This document shows, one piece after another, positions 49,296 through 63,471 of a stretch of 64,000 nt of DNA. The stretch is taken from contig VZRG01000202.1 of the NCBI GenBank assembly GCA_013397435.1, positions 521,804-585,803 of the forward strand, read 5' to 3'. How positions within the stretch are numbered: the first letter of the stretch is position 1; every line of letters starts with the position of its first letter. Source of the DNA: Erythrocercus mccallii. Taxonomy: Eukaryota; Chordata; Aves; Passeriformes; Dicruridae. The notes beneath the pieces were generated by a model. It worked only from the letters and a program-made list of their open reading frames with translations, made no database searches and was not told where the DNA came from. The position numbers and the translations under genes were made by a program.

Positions 49296-49809
49296 ACGGC
49301 CCCTCTGCTCAGCCTTGGTGAGGCACACCTGGAGTGTTGTGTCCTGGTCTGGGTGCCTCAGCACCACAGAGACACCGAGCTCCTGGAGCAGGTCCAGCAC
49401 AGGGCAGCAAACATATGTAGGGGACTGGAGCATCTTGTGAGGAAAGGCTGAGGGACCTGGTCCTCTTCAGCCTCGAGAAGAGAGACATTAGGAAAGAACA
49501 CAAATAACTGAAGGGCAAGTGTCAAGAGGATGGGACCAGACCTTTTCAGAGGTGCCCAGGGACAGGATGAGGGGCAACTGGCAGAAACAGTAATGCAGGA
49601 AATTCCATATGAATATGAGGAAAAATCGTTTTGCTGTGAGGGTGACAGCATTGAAACAGGCTGTTCAGAGCAGTTGTGGAGTCTCTTTCTCCTTCAAAAT
49701 CCTCCAGCATGCACACCCGTGCCATCTGCTCTAGGTGAATGTGCTTTACTAGGGAACGTTGGACCCAGTGATTCCTTCTAGCCTCACCTGTTCTGTGATT
49801 CTGTGATTA
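49296..49809 (+). mobile_element. CR1 LINE 3' region
   Basis: In + order: CTTGGTGAGGCACACCTGGAG, GGAGCAGGTCCAGC, CTCTTCAGCCTCGAGAAG, GAGAGACATTAGG, GTGCCCAGGGACAGGATG, AGGGGCAACTGG, TTCAGAGCAGTTGTGGAG and the terminal TTCTGTGATTCTGTGATT at about 49792-49809. This is the 3' half of the element without coding capacity. Frames on both strands (83 aa +, 97 and 69 aa -) are shadows of it. The intact terminal repeat shows that priming occurred at the normal CR1 3' end. Confidence 0.95.
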
Positions 49810-52800
49810 ATTTTTGTTTTAAATCTTCCCCGATTTTACTTTTTCTTCCCTTAATATTTATAAGCAAAAGTCAATTTTTTAAATAATTTGATCCTTTACA
49901 TTAAAATAATACTATGTGCCTTCCAACTATAAATAAAAAAAATAAGGGTTTTTTTTAATGTTTTAAGTGTTTTAAGCATTTCTCAGTCATTGAAGTAAAG
50001 CTTGTATCTTCAGAACTATTTATCCTAATAATTGAAACTATTATTAATTCAATCATTAATTTAGATACTAACAATATGGGTGAAATAATTCCAATTAATC
50101 TGAAAAACTCTCCTTGTTTCCTTGATTAGATTACCTGCTAATGATGAGTGTTTTAATGTATGAAAGTATGTTAATTCTATCTTTGATTAATCAGAGTGAT
50201 TTGTCATCACAGCACTTTTATGCTTTCATGTATTTGAGAAGAAGCTGCAACATAGTATTTGTGTAGATAAGATAAAAATTTCACAGTAATATTGCCCTCC
50301 TGAAAACAGTAATTGCGGAGATTTCAAAAGTCATTTTCTGTTCATACCAAAAGAAAAGAAAAGATGACTCAAAACCAGTAAGATCGTGTTAAAGTGCTCA
50401 CATTGTTAAATGGAGTGGTTAATAACTGCAAAAGAAACTATTTCCAGATGATTTCAGATGACAAGCTCAGTAAGCACAAGTGGAAATGAAAGGAAAACAA
50501 TGCAGAATAGATGTTAAAATGCACCTTTTCACCTGTACAATAGCAAATGCACAAAACTGCCTAGCAGAAAAGGATACATAATTACAAACATAAGGATCAG
50601 TCAACAAACAATTAGAATATAGCCAAATAATAATGAGGTTTATAAAGGTGTTTTTTTAAAGGCCACAGCATTTCTACCCTTCTCTCCACGTCTTCTGTTT
50701 TTAGTGTATTTTCTTCACCAGAAAGTTTTCAACTCTGCCAACATTTGTGATTTAAACTGGCAATTTCATTGATGCATTGATTCTGTTCTTGGTTAAAAAA
50801 GATACATAAAAAGAATTAAAATAAATCTAACCACAAGAAAAATTTGCAATTAAATGAATCCTCCTCTGCAGAAGCCAGGAATATAACTTCATAGAATTGA
50901 TGAGTATGAAAACTACTGTGATATTATCTGATGTAAATATACATTCACCAAAAAGATTCAAATATGTTCTGGCAGGATCACATAGATTCAACAGCACTGT
51001 CTGTTCCACAACAGAACAAAGAAGAGAATACTCTTATTTATTCCCTTTTCTGTCTGTTCTTTTTTACCAAATATTTTGGGTTTTTTTAGAATTTGCTTTT
51101 GTGTATTCGGACAAGGATCAATAAGAACTGGAAAGTGAATGATTTTGCATAATGATGCCTTATATCACTCTATAATAATTATCCAGGGTTTTCTGGTCAC
51201 ACTCATTTCTTATAATGCTAATATATATGGATGTTCATATATGAATGGCAGATTGTTTCCTTTCCTGCAATTTTTTAAACTGTTTTGTTTTTCTTAGCCA
51301 TTTAAATGATGCTTAAGGAGTAGGATATACTATAATTCTGATTATACAAAGACTTAAATCCTTTCTCTTGTATAAGTACTTCAGACCATAAACATCGGCA
51401 AACATGAACATTAATTTACGAGAAGGGTTCTTTTCGCCCTTTTTCCCTTTTTTTTTCTTTTTTTCTTTATCTTTTTTCCTCTGGATCAAGCATCATGACT
51501 GTTTTGATCTATGGTATTCTAAGCATTTTTAGAGACAGGTTATTTTCAGATTTTCTCTCTGACTATCTGAGTATGAACTATTCACAAAACTATACAAGTG
51601 AAGAAAATACAATAAATCAGATTTTCCTAATAAAAGAGTTTCAGTGATTTATTTTTACTCATCTCCAGGGAATAACACAACTTCATGGTAAAAAGTATGG
51701 AATAATGAAACAGCCAACATTTTAATAGGACATTAATATGCAGTTTATGTAATTGACAAATCAATGCAAATTACAGAGACAAAAGAAGAGAGGAAAAAGG
51801 GTGTGTTTTATATTACATGTTTAAAAATGAGACCTGAAAGAGTAGAATCCAACATGTTCAAGTAAATAAGTTTAATGTTTTTATACAGTTCTTAGTCAAA
51901 TGAGGGAAGAAAAACAAATTTATATATAACAACTTTAGATTTTGATCACATTGTTAATAAAGCAACAGTAAAATGTCTTCTGTATGTTCCTATTACAAAT
52001 TACATATGAATATAATTTTTTTTACCAAGTCAGTGCAAAAAATTCATGTTCCAATTCTGAGTTGGATTAGCAGTGATGCCTGAGGAGTGTCAAATCTAGA
52101 CAGGCTTCTAATGATTTCCGTACCTGTATACCCTGCCAGATTTAGAACAGCTTCCCGTGACTCGGAGAGAGCAGAAGCCAAATATTGTATTTTCCTATGT
52201 GATTTCATTAAATAAACTTTTGAACCCAGATAAATTTTTTATATCCAAAACAACTTCTGAAAAGCTATTCCCATGTGGGAAGCATGTAGCCTGCAGACTA
52301 TTACATAAAGGAGTGCCTTCTCTATTTTGTTCTAACTTGTCACCCCCAGATTCATATGTATTCCTGTACTGCAAACAATAAACAAAATTTCCTCAACCAG
52401 TCTTGCCAAGTTACTCTCAAATGAGAAACTTTTTATCATCTTTCTGGTCATTTGTCTTTTTTTCCTGACTGAAGAGACAAATCTATTAATTTATCCTTGA
52501 ATAGAAATATTTCTGTATTCTTCTTGTACCTCTCAGTAACTTTCTCTGCCTTCTCTGTTAAATGCTATTTGAGAACAAGACAACAGTAACTGAATATGAT
52601 ATTTAACTTGCAGACACATTGTGGACTTGGAGTGAAATAACACACTTCATTTGGTTTTGCTCCATTCCTATTTCATTCTCTGTAACTTTTTTTAAGCTAT
52701 TTTTAAGTCAGTTTAGACTGCTATGCAGAATATTTGTTAAGAGCTTCTTGCAAGTAATACTATAATTCCTTTTGTTTCTAAAGTTTGTTCTTTAAATATT

Positions 52801-55800
52801 CAGAGTAAATGGCACAAAACCAGCTTATGACTGTGACCTTGTGGTAGACACTATTAGAGAATTAATTCTGATGAACAGTCTTGACATTTTAAAGTTCAAA
52901 AAGATGCTGCTTAGAATAGAAAATTAAAGAAAATTAATGAATATGTAAAGTTATGAACATGAATACTATCTATGTAGGTCTGGACCTGTTTAAAGATAGC
53001 TGCTTGGAAGTTTAACAACTTTGAAAGACAACTATTTTCAGCTTGATTGATTCTAAGAGATTTTTAGGCTTAGCTGTTGCTATAAATTGCAGTTAAAATA
53101 TCTGAAAAATCAAAAAAAAAAGGTAATTTATAACCACCACATTTCCAGTTACTTCTACAAAGACCTCAGGTGTTCTCAATGCCATCTTCAGTACCTACTT
53201 TAATAAAAAATATCTTACCATCAAGAGAACAAATATCTGGTGCTCAGACAGACCAGATAGCTGCATTCTAAGGAAAATAAAACAATCCAGTCTTCATTTT
53301 CCTAAGACTCTAAGACTCTATATTTGTTAGACAAACTATATGGAAAAGAATCTTCCACCAGCAAACGTTACAATTCCTACCACCACAAAGCAGAAAGAGC
53401 AAATGTATCGCAAATGATATTGTAATAAGCATTCTCCTAAGCTTAAGCCTTTATTGACCTAATGTTATTAGTAGACTTCAGATTTAATTCCCTGATATGT
53501 TGTGTTAGCAATTAAGAATGCAAGCAACAAGAGACGTGGATAGAGATCTCTATTATATATGCTAAAAGCTTAGAAAGAAAAAAAAAATTAATGCATTCCT
53601 CTTAACATGCCCAGTTGCAGGGGTTTGTGATCCTAGATTGTAGATGTAATTCTGTGACATCAGAGCCCTCAAAACTACCACTACCTTATGGAGAAACAAG
53701 TTTGATGTACGATTTCATCACAGTATCTGTCGCCTGCCTTGATAAGATATTGTGCCTACAAAAATGTAAAAAGTGTCAAGAACTTTCCCAAGAGATAAAT
53801 AACATTTACATTGTTTAAGTTTTCTTCTTCGCTATTTGTAAATCTGAAGGACCTCTGGTTTGTTGTAAATATTCCTCCTGGCGTGGAAGTAAGTAAAATG
53901 GAGTATGAATATCATGGGTGATAGCCCAAACTTCTGTCTGACAGAGTTATGTGTATTTCTGCCAGTTAACATGACAAAAAGTCAGCTGGAGAGAAATGAG
54001 AGAGGGAAATGCACTGGGACTAGAGATGCTCCTGTGGGATTATAGTGTGGACAATGAGGCCACCAGCCTTCAAAGCTCCTGTACAGGGGCCACAGACAGA
54101 GCAGGATGAGATCCAGATTCCAAAGGATGTGTTACCAACCCCCCTTCATGTTGAGACTGCTTTAAAAATCCATGGTAGTGAGTGAGTGATGAGAGGGAAG
54201 TACAGAACAGATTTGAAGAAATGCAATTTCTGAGATACACATAGATACAAGATAACTAACGCTAGAAATGTAAGCAGCGAGGAAAATGGATTAGGATCCA
54301 GGCTTCTATTTTCTGTGCTTGTATTTTTGCTTGCACAGCGAAAATCCTGACCTCTTGTTTCAACTTTGTAGCAAGATGTCTGCCTTTAACCATTGAATAA
54401 TAAATCTTTTCTCTACAGTTCTGTGCTAGAGGGGAAAATTTAAATTAAAAAATGTTGAATCCACAGCACATCTACCCTAGAAGAAATATTAAATCTCAGT
54501 AAAGAAAGACATGCACATGCCTTCAAAATAAGTGCTCATAGGCTGGTGGGACTGATTCTTGTAAATTGCTAGAGGACCTGTTTATTTACTGATGATAAAT
54601 TTTAGGTAGATTATTAATAGCTTCTGTGGCTGTAACCAAGCCTTAAAATGTCACATATACTTAAGTAGAAACTGCAGAAAACCAACCATTTCTTAGAAAT
54701 CCTCCAGTAATTTCTAGGAATGGAAAAGGAAGAGTGGAGAACTACTTGATATTAAAAGGATATAGGGGAATTAAAGTAAGTTCATCCCTTTTGAATCTGT
54801 GTTTGAGATATATTTAATCATGATTTTTTTTTTTTTTTACTGCTGTCACAGGACTTGGCCTTATAAATCATGGTGCATAATTGCTCCATGCTTGAAGCCC
54901 TGGAATGCAGTGGTCATATATGTCGTCTGCAATGGTAAAGAAATCCTACATGGGTTATGTTACATTTTTGTTGGAAAAAATTGTAACTGAATAATTGCAT
55001 AGATAATTTAGGGAAGAATTTTTGTAAAATATCATTCTTGTAACACATTTGAAAGCCAGATATATATAGATGTATAAGGCCATGTCTTGACAACAAAATG
55101 CAGGAGTATGTTAGAGACCCTCAAACTGTTCTAGAATAAGTTGACATCTCTATTTTGTACAGTGTGGTCTTGGTGAGGTCTCAAATTAGTGGCTACATTA
55201 GAAGTTAATTCAGTCTTTTTACTTCTACTCTTACGGCAGTGTGTATGGTCTAAAATCAAACCATTGTGCCTTTGTTTGGGTATTGTGTTCTCTTACACAG
55301 GACAGGAAATGCTTGGCACGTTGTTCCTCTGCAATTAATTACATATCAAAAATACATAGAAAAAAATGAAGTTTTCTAATGGAGCCTCAAGAAGGAAGAT
55401 TTTCTCTTCAGTTATGATTCCATAACAAACATCATGTGTTTGTGTTGAAGAAGAAAGACTGCACGTGCAAATCTGCCAATGGGGGGAAGAAAAAAGTCAC
55501 TAGAAACAACTATTCTGAACACCTTTTCACCATTAAAAAAAATAGAATAAAACCACTGTTTTATTTTTGCTGCTTATTAGGTGTGTGACAAACACCTGTG
55601 CTCTCACTCATGTTTTACATTTCAGGTAAAGTATGCCACTGGGAGTCAGAGCTAGAGTGTTGTTAAACATGACTACCAAAAAAGAAAATCTGCCAGGACT
55701 TTAGCTTTTAGTCTCAGTGCACCTACAGTTATATTTATCTAGTAAAACTTCCTACTTACTCTAATTCAAGAACACTGCAGGACACCTTATGCCCTGGCTT

Positions 55801-55880
55801 CTTTCCCAGTTGCTGCTGCATATCTACTCTGGGAAAGTAATTTCCGCAAGGAACAAAGTGCTGCAGCGCTTCCTCTGTTA
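49810..55880. other. Unique AT-rich DNA, no gene found
   Basis: About 6 kb without a supported gene. A pyrimidine tract is at about 51436-51480. A less AT-rich patch at about 53990-54170 is unassigned. Frames at 50827-51124, 52157-52381, 53615-53818 and 54799-54990 lack domain signal. Confidence 0.5.
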
Positions 55881-55889
55881 AGCAAAAAA

Positions 55890-55965
55890 TTTGGATGACT
55901 TCATCCAAAATTTCCAGGATAAATACTGTTTCCCCTCATCTAGAGCTGCAGCTATAGTTGCAGCT
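55890..55965. promoter_or_regulatory. Two close palindromes in a GC-richer patch
   Basis: At 55890-55909, TTTGGATGA, CT, TCATCCAAA has perfect 9-bp arms. At 55944-55965 a 22-bp near-palindrome (AGCTGCAGCTATAGTTGCAGCT-type, a single mismatched pair) follows, with CAGCTG/GCTGC words that resemble E-box and CTG-rich sites. Their centres are about 55 bp apart, in a segment (about 55740-56110) less AT-rich than its flanks. A regulatory element is possible; nothing in the sequence proves it. Confidence 0.35.
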
Positions 55966-56639
55966 TTGCTGCTGCAAAGGATCTGCAAATGGCAAGCTTA
56001 CAGGCAGCCCTTCCCATGCCCACCTTAATGTAGAGCACCAGTGAAATGTTCCCAAGTCTTAGTTCCCTCTAGCACTAAGCATGAACTGCACATGCAGTCC
56101 ATGCAGAGTGTCACCATTCTCATGGCAACAATACTGGGATTCCAACACATTGGAAAATGAAGTATAATGTGTCTGCTTATCTTCCTGTTGAGAAACTCAC
56201 CTGTGTAAAAGTATCAGTCATCATTGTTGCCCACACTGATTTGTATTTAGGAGAACAGTGTAGGGAATCGTTATCTTATCTCTTGTTCAAAGCCACAGAC
56301 AGAAGTTGATCCCTTCTTTATACTATCTAGAAGCTACTCTTGGTTCAGATTAAATTTTAGTCTCTGCTATTAAACCTATGTGAGCAAGGTACTTGAGATT
56401 TTTTTCTTGGTAAGTAAAAAATGTAAGTCCTTTTGTTTCAAAGAGAAACCCAGTAATCTCAGCAAGTGTTATTCAAGATATATTTTAAGCCTAATCTAAA
56501 ATGGATTCTGAGAAAATAATATTTGGATTCTCAAGGGCCCTCAGATCCCTTGTAGCAAAGTTTGCCTGCAGATACACAGACCCTAACAAAGATGTGTTAC
56601 AGCAGGCTGAGGGATACAACTGGGTGAAGCTGAGCTAAA
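55966..56639. other. Unassigned DNA before a CR1 element
   Basis: No gene recognised. The last 60 bases, from about 56580, may belong to the following CR1 but are too diverged to assign. Confidence 0.5.
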
Positions 56640-57176
56640 ATCACCGTTGTGCTCAGCACTGGTGAAGCCACGCCTTAAATCTCATGTCCAGTTCTGGGCC
56701 CCTCAATTCAGGTAAGAAGTGCTAGAACACCATCCAGAGAAGGGCAACAAAGCTGGTGAAGGGTCTGGAGGGTAAATGCTATAAGGTACAGCTGAAGGAG
56801 GTGGGATTGTTTAGCCTGGAGAAGAGAAGGCTCAAGGAAAACTTCATCATTCTCCAACTACCTGAAATTTGGGGGTTGACCTTTTTTCCCAGGTAACTAA
56901 TGACAGGACAAGAGGACATAGCCTCAAGCTGTGCCAGGGTAGGTTTAGGCTGGACATTAGGAGGCATTTCTTCACAGAAAAGGTGATTAAATACAGGAAT
57001 GAGCTGTAGGTGGTGGTGGAGCATAGGGAGGTGGGGGAGTCACCATGCCTGGAGGTGTTTAAAAAAAGACAGGATGTAGCACTAAGTGTCATGGTCTGTT
57101 TGATATGGAGGTGTTCAGTCATAGGTTGGACTCTACGGTTGTAAAGGTCTTTTCCAACCTAATTGATTCTCTGCTC
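56640..57176 (+). mobile_element. CR1 LINE 3' region
   Basis: In + order: CAGCACTGGTGAAGCCACGCC, CCAGTTCTGGGCCCCTCA, CAGAGAAGGGCAACAAAGC, TGGTGAAGGGTCTGGAG, TTGTTTAGCCTGGAGAAGAG, AGGTTTAGGCTGGACATTAGG, TTCTTCACAGAAAAGG, GGTTGGACTCTACGG and the end AAGGTCTTTTCCAACCTAAT then TGATTCTCTGCTCTG. This is the best-preserved CR1 3' end in the window, so the youngest copy by eye. The - strand frames here are shadows. Confidence 0.96.
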
Positions 57177-60100
57177 TGTATCAAGTCTTAAATAAAGTTG
57201 AGGCTCTTAAAATTCAGTGGTTCCTTGTCTTGGATTAGTTGCACTAAATGTGGTCCCAGAGAAGAATATTCACCTGAAAATTAGTACAATTAAAATTCTT
57301 AGGAAAAGTGCTCCAAAGCTCTAAATTAGGGAGATTCTTAATTATTTTTAAAAACTTGTTTCAAACTCAACCAAGGTAATAATATTCAAAAATACTATAA
57401 ATTTTGGCTTTGGAAAGGAAAGGATAAGTCTGCTTAAAAGTTAGAATAGCTTTCTCAAGAATCAATATTAGAAAGCAAAATTTCGAATAGGTACAGATAT
57501 TTTAGGTAAAATATATTAAGGTGACAGATCCAGGTGCCAGGGATGCACTTCATTTCTATACAGTTAGTTCACTAGCATTCAGAATGGACAAATCATTCAA
57601 CTGAACAACCTCTGGTATTCATGGCTTGAGACTTTTATCAAAGTAATGCCCTAAGATACATGATGTTCATCTTCTCTAGCCCTTAGTTCCCTTTGGAGGA
57701 ACATCTGGAAGAACTGATTACTGAAATTCTGGTTATTAAGAAAAAAACAGCATGAGTGATTGCCTTCTGATCATGTCAGCAAAAAGAGGGCCGTGATAAC
57801 AGATGGATATTCTAATAATATTTGATGTCTTTACAGCTCAGGTAGTTATCATCAAAATCAGAAAAGAAAAATGTTAAACTTGTTGTAGCCCCTGATTCAC
57901 ACTTAGGAGTTTGGCTAAATTGGAGTTATTTTCTTTGAATTTTTTCATCCTTGGCACCAGCTTCTGTAACCAGTAAAGAATAACTTTATCTCAGGGATCT
58001 TGTCACATCCAGTAAATTAATTTTTTCCTTGAAGTAGATCTGTGTCTGTCATTAATATTATTTTATAAAAGACTTTAAAAACATGCAGATTCTTTTGGGT
58101 TATAACTCCTTCATTCTAATACAGTGTTCAGACTGCATGGAAATATTTTTTGGGAATTATTTTACCATCGCCCTCAATTTCTGTCAAATAGCTTACAACC
58201 AGAAAGTTCCTAAATTTTGAGTGAATTGAAATAATGTAATTTATGTCTTCTTTTGACGTTTCTTTGTCTCTCAGATAGCCTGTATGAATTTTAAAGTTAC
58301 TTTCAAAAATGACAATGGGGAAAGTCACACAAGTTTTATTATTTTATACTCTTCTATCAGTATGCAATTTCATCAAAATGGGTTAAAACTGAGGTAAATG
58401 GAACACTAAACACAGCGTTTCTTTCTATTTAAGAATCTTAAAATCTAAGTGGATGAGAATAAAAAAAGACAAATATTTAGTTAAGTTTTGTCTAATAAGA
58501 CTTAGTTAAAAACGATTTTCTGCTCATTTTCATAACATGAGAGATATTAAGGTTAATCATCTGTTTAAATTGCAGTTTGAGCATTATGATTTTTCCTTTT
58601 CTCAAACATTATATTCTGTAAGCAGTATGAACTCTGCTTCCTGCCATATACATTGCTGTAGAGGAAAGTCATATTTCTGGAGTCCTACTTTTCTTCAGTC
58701 TTTTCCAATTTCATAACTTAAAAGCCATCAGTATTTTCAGAAAACGTGTTTTATTTGTTGCATTCTTTCACTATTTAGACTTCTGAGTATTTCTAGAAAA
58801 CAAGACTTAACATTCATTGATATCAATTTGTTTTCTACTGCTAACCCATAAAGGGGAATATGTCTTTCTTTAACGGCTGTTTTTTTCCTTAGCTAATGTA
58901 TCATATATTCCTAGATAAGGGGGATCAAATGGTATAACCAAATTAAAGAGGGAGCTCAGAGTGCACTTAAGTGGTGGATCACTGATTTTCCATAATTGGC
59001 ATTAAGAATTGATTCTTTCTAGACCAGCCCAACTCACTCTCTACCAGACACATCTGTTCCAGAGGAAGGCAGTCCTGAACAGCAGGAATGACAGCCATAC
59101 ACGTCATTTAGACTCTGCACTGCTTAGTAATAGTTTTACAGCTTCAGGCTATGATTACCCTGACAAAATTAACACAGACAAGACACACCCTTAAGCACTG
59201 GTGAACCCATTACCTGTTAGTTTGCCTAGTGGTGCTGGATCATAATCATTGCTGCAGAGTTGCCGTAATCCTACACAGCAATGCTCACACTTCAGGAGAT
59301 AAAATGGATGGAGATATATTGATGAAACCACTGATTTTAGGGGCCAAGCCACACCGTATGTCCTGGTGTTAGGGTTATAAAGTGGACCCTGGTCCTTTGT
59401 ATTTATTTGTTGCAATATGGCTGAGAAAACAGAGCTGTGTGGGACATAGTGACAAGGACAGAAGGAAGACAGAGGAGTAGCCGCTTTAGCAGCTTTGAGG
59501 GAGAGTGATTAGAGATGTGTGGGGACCTGGAAGAGGATCATAACTAAAATTCCGAGCCAAGGAATTTAAAGCTGATCTTAACAGCAAATCCATATCAGAA
59601 AGTAGACTTCAATAATGGAAGTCAGAAAAATATTCAAGACAGACTATTTTAGGAGCAGCACCTTTCTTTAAAAAAAAAAAAAAGGAGAAAACCGCCGTGA
59701 GAGTTGATTTTGGGCCAGATATGGAAGAATACATATAAGAAGATGTTTGATTTCAGGATACATAGTTTATGTAGAATAAGCATAATTTTAAAAGTCTTAC
59801 ACTACCAGGCTCCTTGAGCAGAAAGAGAAACAATTTTGTCTATTTCTTCTGTTTTGACCCATCCACCCATCTTTATGACAAGGATAAGGAACTGTATCGC
59901 TTTTACAACAAAAGTTGAATTTACCATGACTTCCTCATGAAGTCTTAATTTTGCAGACCTGTTGAAATCTATTCACTTTTTATGTGATAATATTGTGCTA
60001 TTCCATGTGCAGAATAGTCCACATTTTGAAAAAAAAAAAATTACAAATACCTTAGATTTTTATCTTTTGACTCTAAACTATTTTTTTTATTTGAAGGAAA

Positions 60101-60189
60101 TATTCATTTTTAAGCGACATTACTGCCATTTAGGAAATGTAGTATGATTAATTTCCAAGATTCTGATTCCTTATGGCAGGATATATCTT
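57177..60189. other. Unique AT-rich DNA, no gene found
   Basis: No coding gene, repeat family or RNA gene supported. Frames at 58328-58128 (-), 59009-59194 (+) and 59415-59191 (-) look like chance. Confidence 0.5.
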
Positions 60190-60434
60190 TCTTCAGATGG
60201 ATTTAACTGTTCCAGCCATGTCCCCTCCCAGCTTCTTGCAGCCCCCCAGCCCACTTGCTGTCAGCATAAAATGAGAAACAAAAAAGTCTTTTATGCTGTG
60301 CAAGCACTTCTCAACAATAACTGCCCCAGCCCCATTTCTATATTAGCAACACAGTTCTCAGCACAAACACAAAATATAGCCCCATACTAGCTACTTTGAA
60401 GACAATTAATCCTATCCCAACCAAAACTAACACA
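60190..60434 (-). mobile_element. ERVL-type LTR, 5' half only
   Basis: On the - strand it starts TGTGTTAGTTTTGG at 60434, matching the TGTGTTGGGT... start of the family. It continues through TAGCTAGTATGGGGCTAT, TTGTGCTGAGAACTGTGTTG and GCTGGGGGGCTGCAAG, and fades near 60190 around the CCAGCCATGTCCCCTCCC stretch. The TATA box, R and U5 are missing. No retroviral gene adjoins it. Confidence 0.85.
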
Positions 60435-63400
60435 GACTATTATGGTATCTGAGTTTTCCCCCCAAGTGAAAATATCCCAAAGTCAACAAAACTAATCAGT
60501 TTTTGGTTTTGGTTCCAAACTTATTCAGTCTTCATTTGTTGAAAGTATCACCAAATTGCTGAATGTTAAATTACTAAAGTATAATGTTGTTCAATAGTTA
60601 CAGTTACTAAACTCATGACAGTGAGTAAATTACTTTCTTACATGATTTGCTTCAGGGATATGGCAACCTTTTGTTACTCTAGAGTGTTGGTTAGACACTA
60701 GGTTAACTCTAGGTTAGTTCAGCTGAAACCAGCAGCTGGGATAAAAAAGAATTATTCAGCTTTTGCTTATGACCTTTACATGTACACTCAATCATGGAAT
60801 TCTCTGTCCTGAAATGGAGGGAAATTGATGATGACTACAACATATGCCACTAAATGTTGCCTATTACAAGATATGCAATGAGGTTTAGAAAAGTTCATAG
60901 CAGATACAGTGAAGTAAATCTGAGACAAAGGAATTTTGTTGTAGCAGTTCTGGCACCATTTCTTTGTGTTCTAATGGCACATTCAGATTTTGTGGTCTAA
61001 TATCTGAATGGGTGGAGGCATTTTCTTTCTTTGGCAAAGTACCTAAGTGATGCTATATGTTGACATGAAAATTAGGTGCAAACACATTTTTTCCCCAATG
61101 TAATATTTATTTGCATTTCCATGTGTCTCACAGAAACAGCTAAGATTTTCAGAAAATGTGCTGTTAGCAAAGTTCTTATGCTTTATCATGCCTTTAAATA
61201 TTAGGTATGGAAAGCTTGCAAGGGGCATTTTGAGTCACCATCAGAAATCAACTAATTGTTAAAACCTTTTACAGACTGATATTAAGCGTGTATATGCATG
61301 TCTTTAAATTGCTCAAAGACAGCTACAGAGGAATCATTTCATTCTGATAAAGTTAAGTGAACTCAGATTGTTCTGGACAGCATTTTAGCTCTACCATACT
61401 TTTCTCATCTGGAACTGGAAAATAGTAGTAACATTTCTTCACCTAGGCCTATTACAAAAGTAATTTATCTTTTTTTTATCTTCTGTGACTTCTTTTACTG
61501 GAAAAAGATATGCTCTCTTTTCCTGTTTAAGTACAATGGATGGCAAAATTAAACCCTTCCCTTCAATGGTAGATTTAAAATAGAACCATAATATAAACAT
61601 GTGTTTAACCATAAAAACACGGTTTTGTTATATACAAATCTGAGATCAACTCTTTGTATCATCTACTTTATCACATTGTTTGCTCTTTTTTTCCAGTATT
61701 TCTTTGCTCATTTATAACAGGATGAAAATAAAAATGTGATTTTACAGTTTAGTATTAAAATATTAATATTAATATTAATGTTAATATGCTAGGAAGAGTA
61801 AAGAGTGAAAGTAATGCTTTCTGCTGTTGCAATTTTTGCCTAATATGATTGAAAATAAAGTGCAGCTTTCCAAAGCTCAAAATGTAAGGTGATGCCACAC
61901 AGTTTTAAAACACATTTTAGGCTCCATAGCAATTCACTTTGTCTAAGTACCAATCAAGGGACTAAACTTTATTGCTCTGAAAAGAGCTGATACTTTTTTT
62001 TATTATTACTAAACTTTTATCTGAAAGCTCAGGTTTTGATTAGGACTCAGTTATTCTTAATTCTAAGTCAGTTAAAATTTTGCTATAAATCCCAATTGGA
62101 ATATATGCACATAAACTCTAAAAGATTTTTAAATCATGAGTTGAAGCATAAGGGAGAAACAAGAAACCACTGAGAGTTATTGTCCAATGCATATAACTAG
62201 CTCATATAGTCACATAAAGGTATTCTTTAATGCATCCATTACTTTTCAGTGTGCGATCGTTGAATCTTCATTTTGAGTGGACTGCAAAGGCTTCCAGACA
62301 GGAAATTTCTTTGCTGACCTGTGCAACTTCACTATTACAAATAGCACTGTCAGAGTGCTAGGGGAATGTCAAGAATATAGGTGCAATATTTTTTTATTAT
62401 TAATTATTATTTCTAGTATTTTCAAACAATGTTTTCTTATTTTTCCAAGGAGACATTGTACAATATTTTTAATAAACATTATTGTTTGGATTAGTGCTTA
62501 CCTTGACAAGTAATATTTATAATTTATTAAATGTTTAACTGTAAAATTTATATTACAAAATACTCCTTTGTATAACTTCCACAAAACATACTGATTATAT
62601 TCTAATTTCTAATTAAGATTCCTTTTGGGCTTTAATAATACTCCATTTGGATAGCTACCTCAGAATGTTAAGATGTTCTGTGATCTCAGCTTCAATTTAA
62701 AAATGCTCAGACTCTACAAACATGCTTCTTTATGTTCTTTGGACTGCTGCACCATTTTGTCGCTTCTAGACACATAATTTGAATTCTGTATGACTCAGCA
62801 TCTCAGGAATATTTCAAGGCAATCTATATATATGAAATTCCAGCTTTTCCAAAAAAGCATTGAAACTGCTGATGATAAGAGCCATGGTAAAGTCTAAAGA
62901 GAAACAGATTTAAGTAAACAAATTTCATTACTGCCATTAGCTTTGTCATAAATAGATATGAGTGAAAATATTAATAAGTAGAAATTTGGAAAAATACATG
63001 GACACACATGTGAATGTGTGTGTGATGCATAGTAATAAATATATGTGTGAGTATTTTTGCGTACGTGTATTCATTTACAATTGCTAAATAATTAAGGTTT
63101 TCAGGGACCTTGAAAAGTCTTGAAACCAGATCCTAAAAAGATGGTGATCTTAACCCTTGGCTGGATCAAGTTTGAATAAATTATCTGAGATGGGATGGCT
63201 CACAAGATCTAGAAGATATCTGCAACTATTTTATAGATTACTAAACAACCATGATTAGAAGAAATATGAAACAACTGTTTTCCTTTGCAAAAAGAATATG
63301 CAGTTAAATTTAGACAGAAATATGAGTTTGAAAGCAAATATGTGTTTGAAAGGCTGATGTCACAAAACAGACTTTAATACACTCAACAGTGCACAGTTAG

Positions 63401-63471
63401 CGTTATTATGAGGTTAAGCTTCACCAGCACTTAAATCAGAAACTTTAAGAGGTAGAACACAAAGAATTTAG
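60435..63471. other. Unique AT-rich DNA, no gene found
   Basis: A short ATT-repeat tract is at about 61755-61790. Frames at 61228-61043 (-) and 62277-62513 (+) have no recognisable domain. Confidence 0.5.

Noticed and set aside
49309..49781. Frames of 69-97 aa at 49.3-49.8 kb
   Set aside because: They lie within the CR1 3' region and do not follow its coding frame.
56779..57122. 81- and 91-aa frames on the - strand
   Set aside because: Antisense shadows of a + strand CR1 element.
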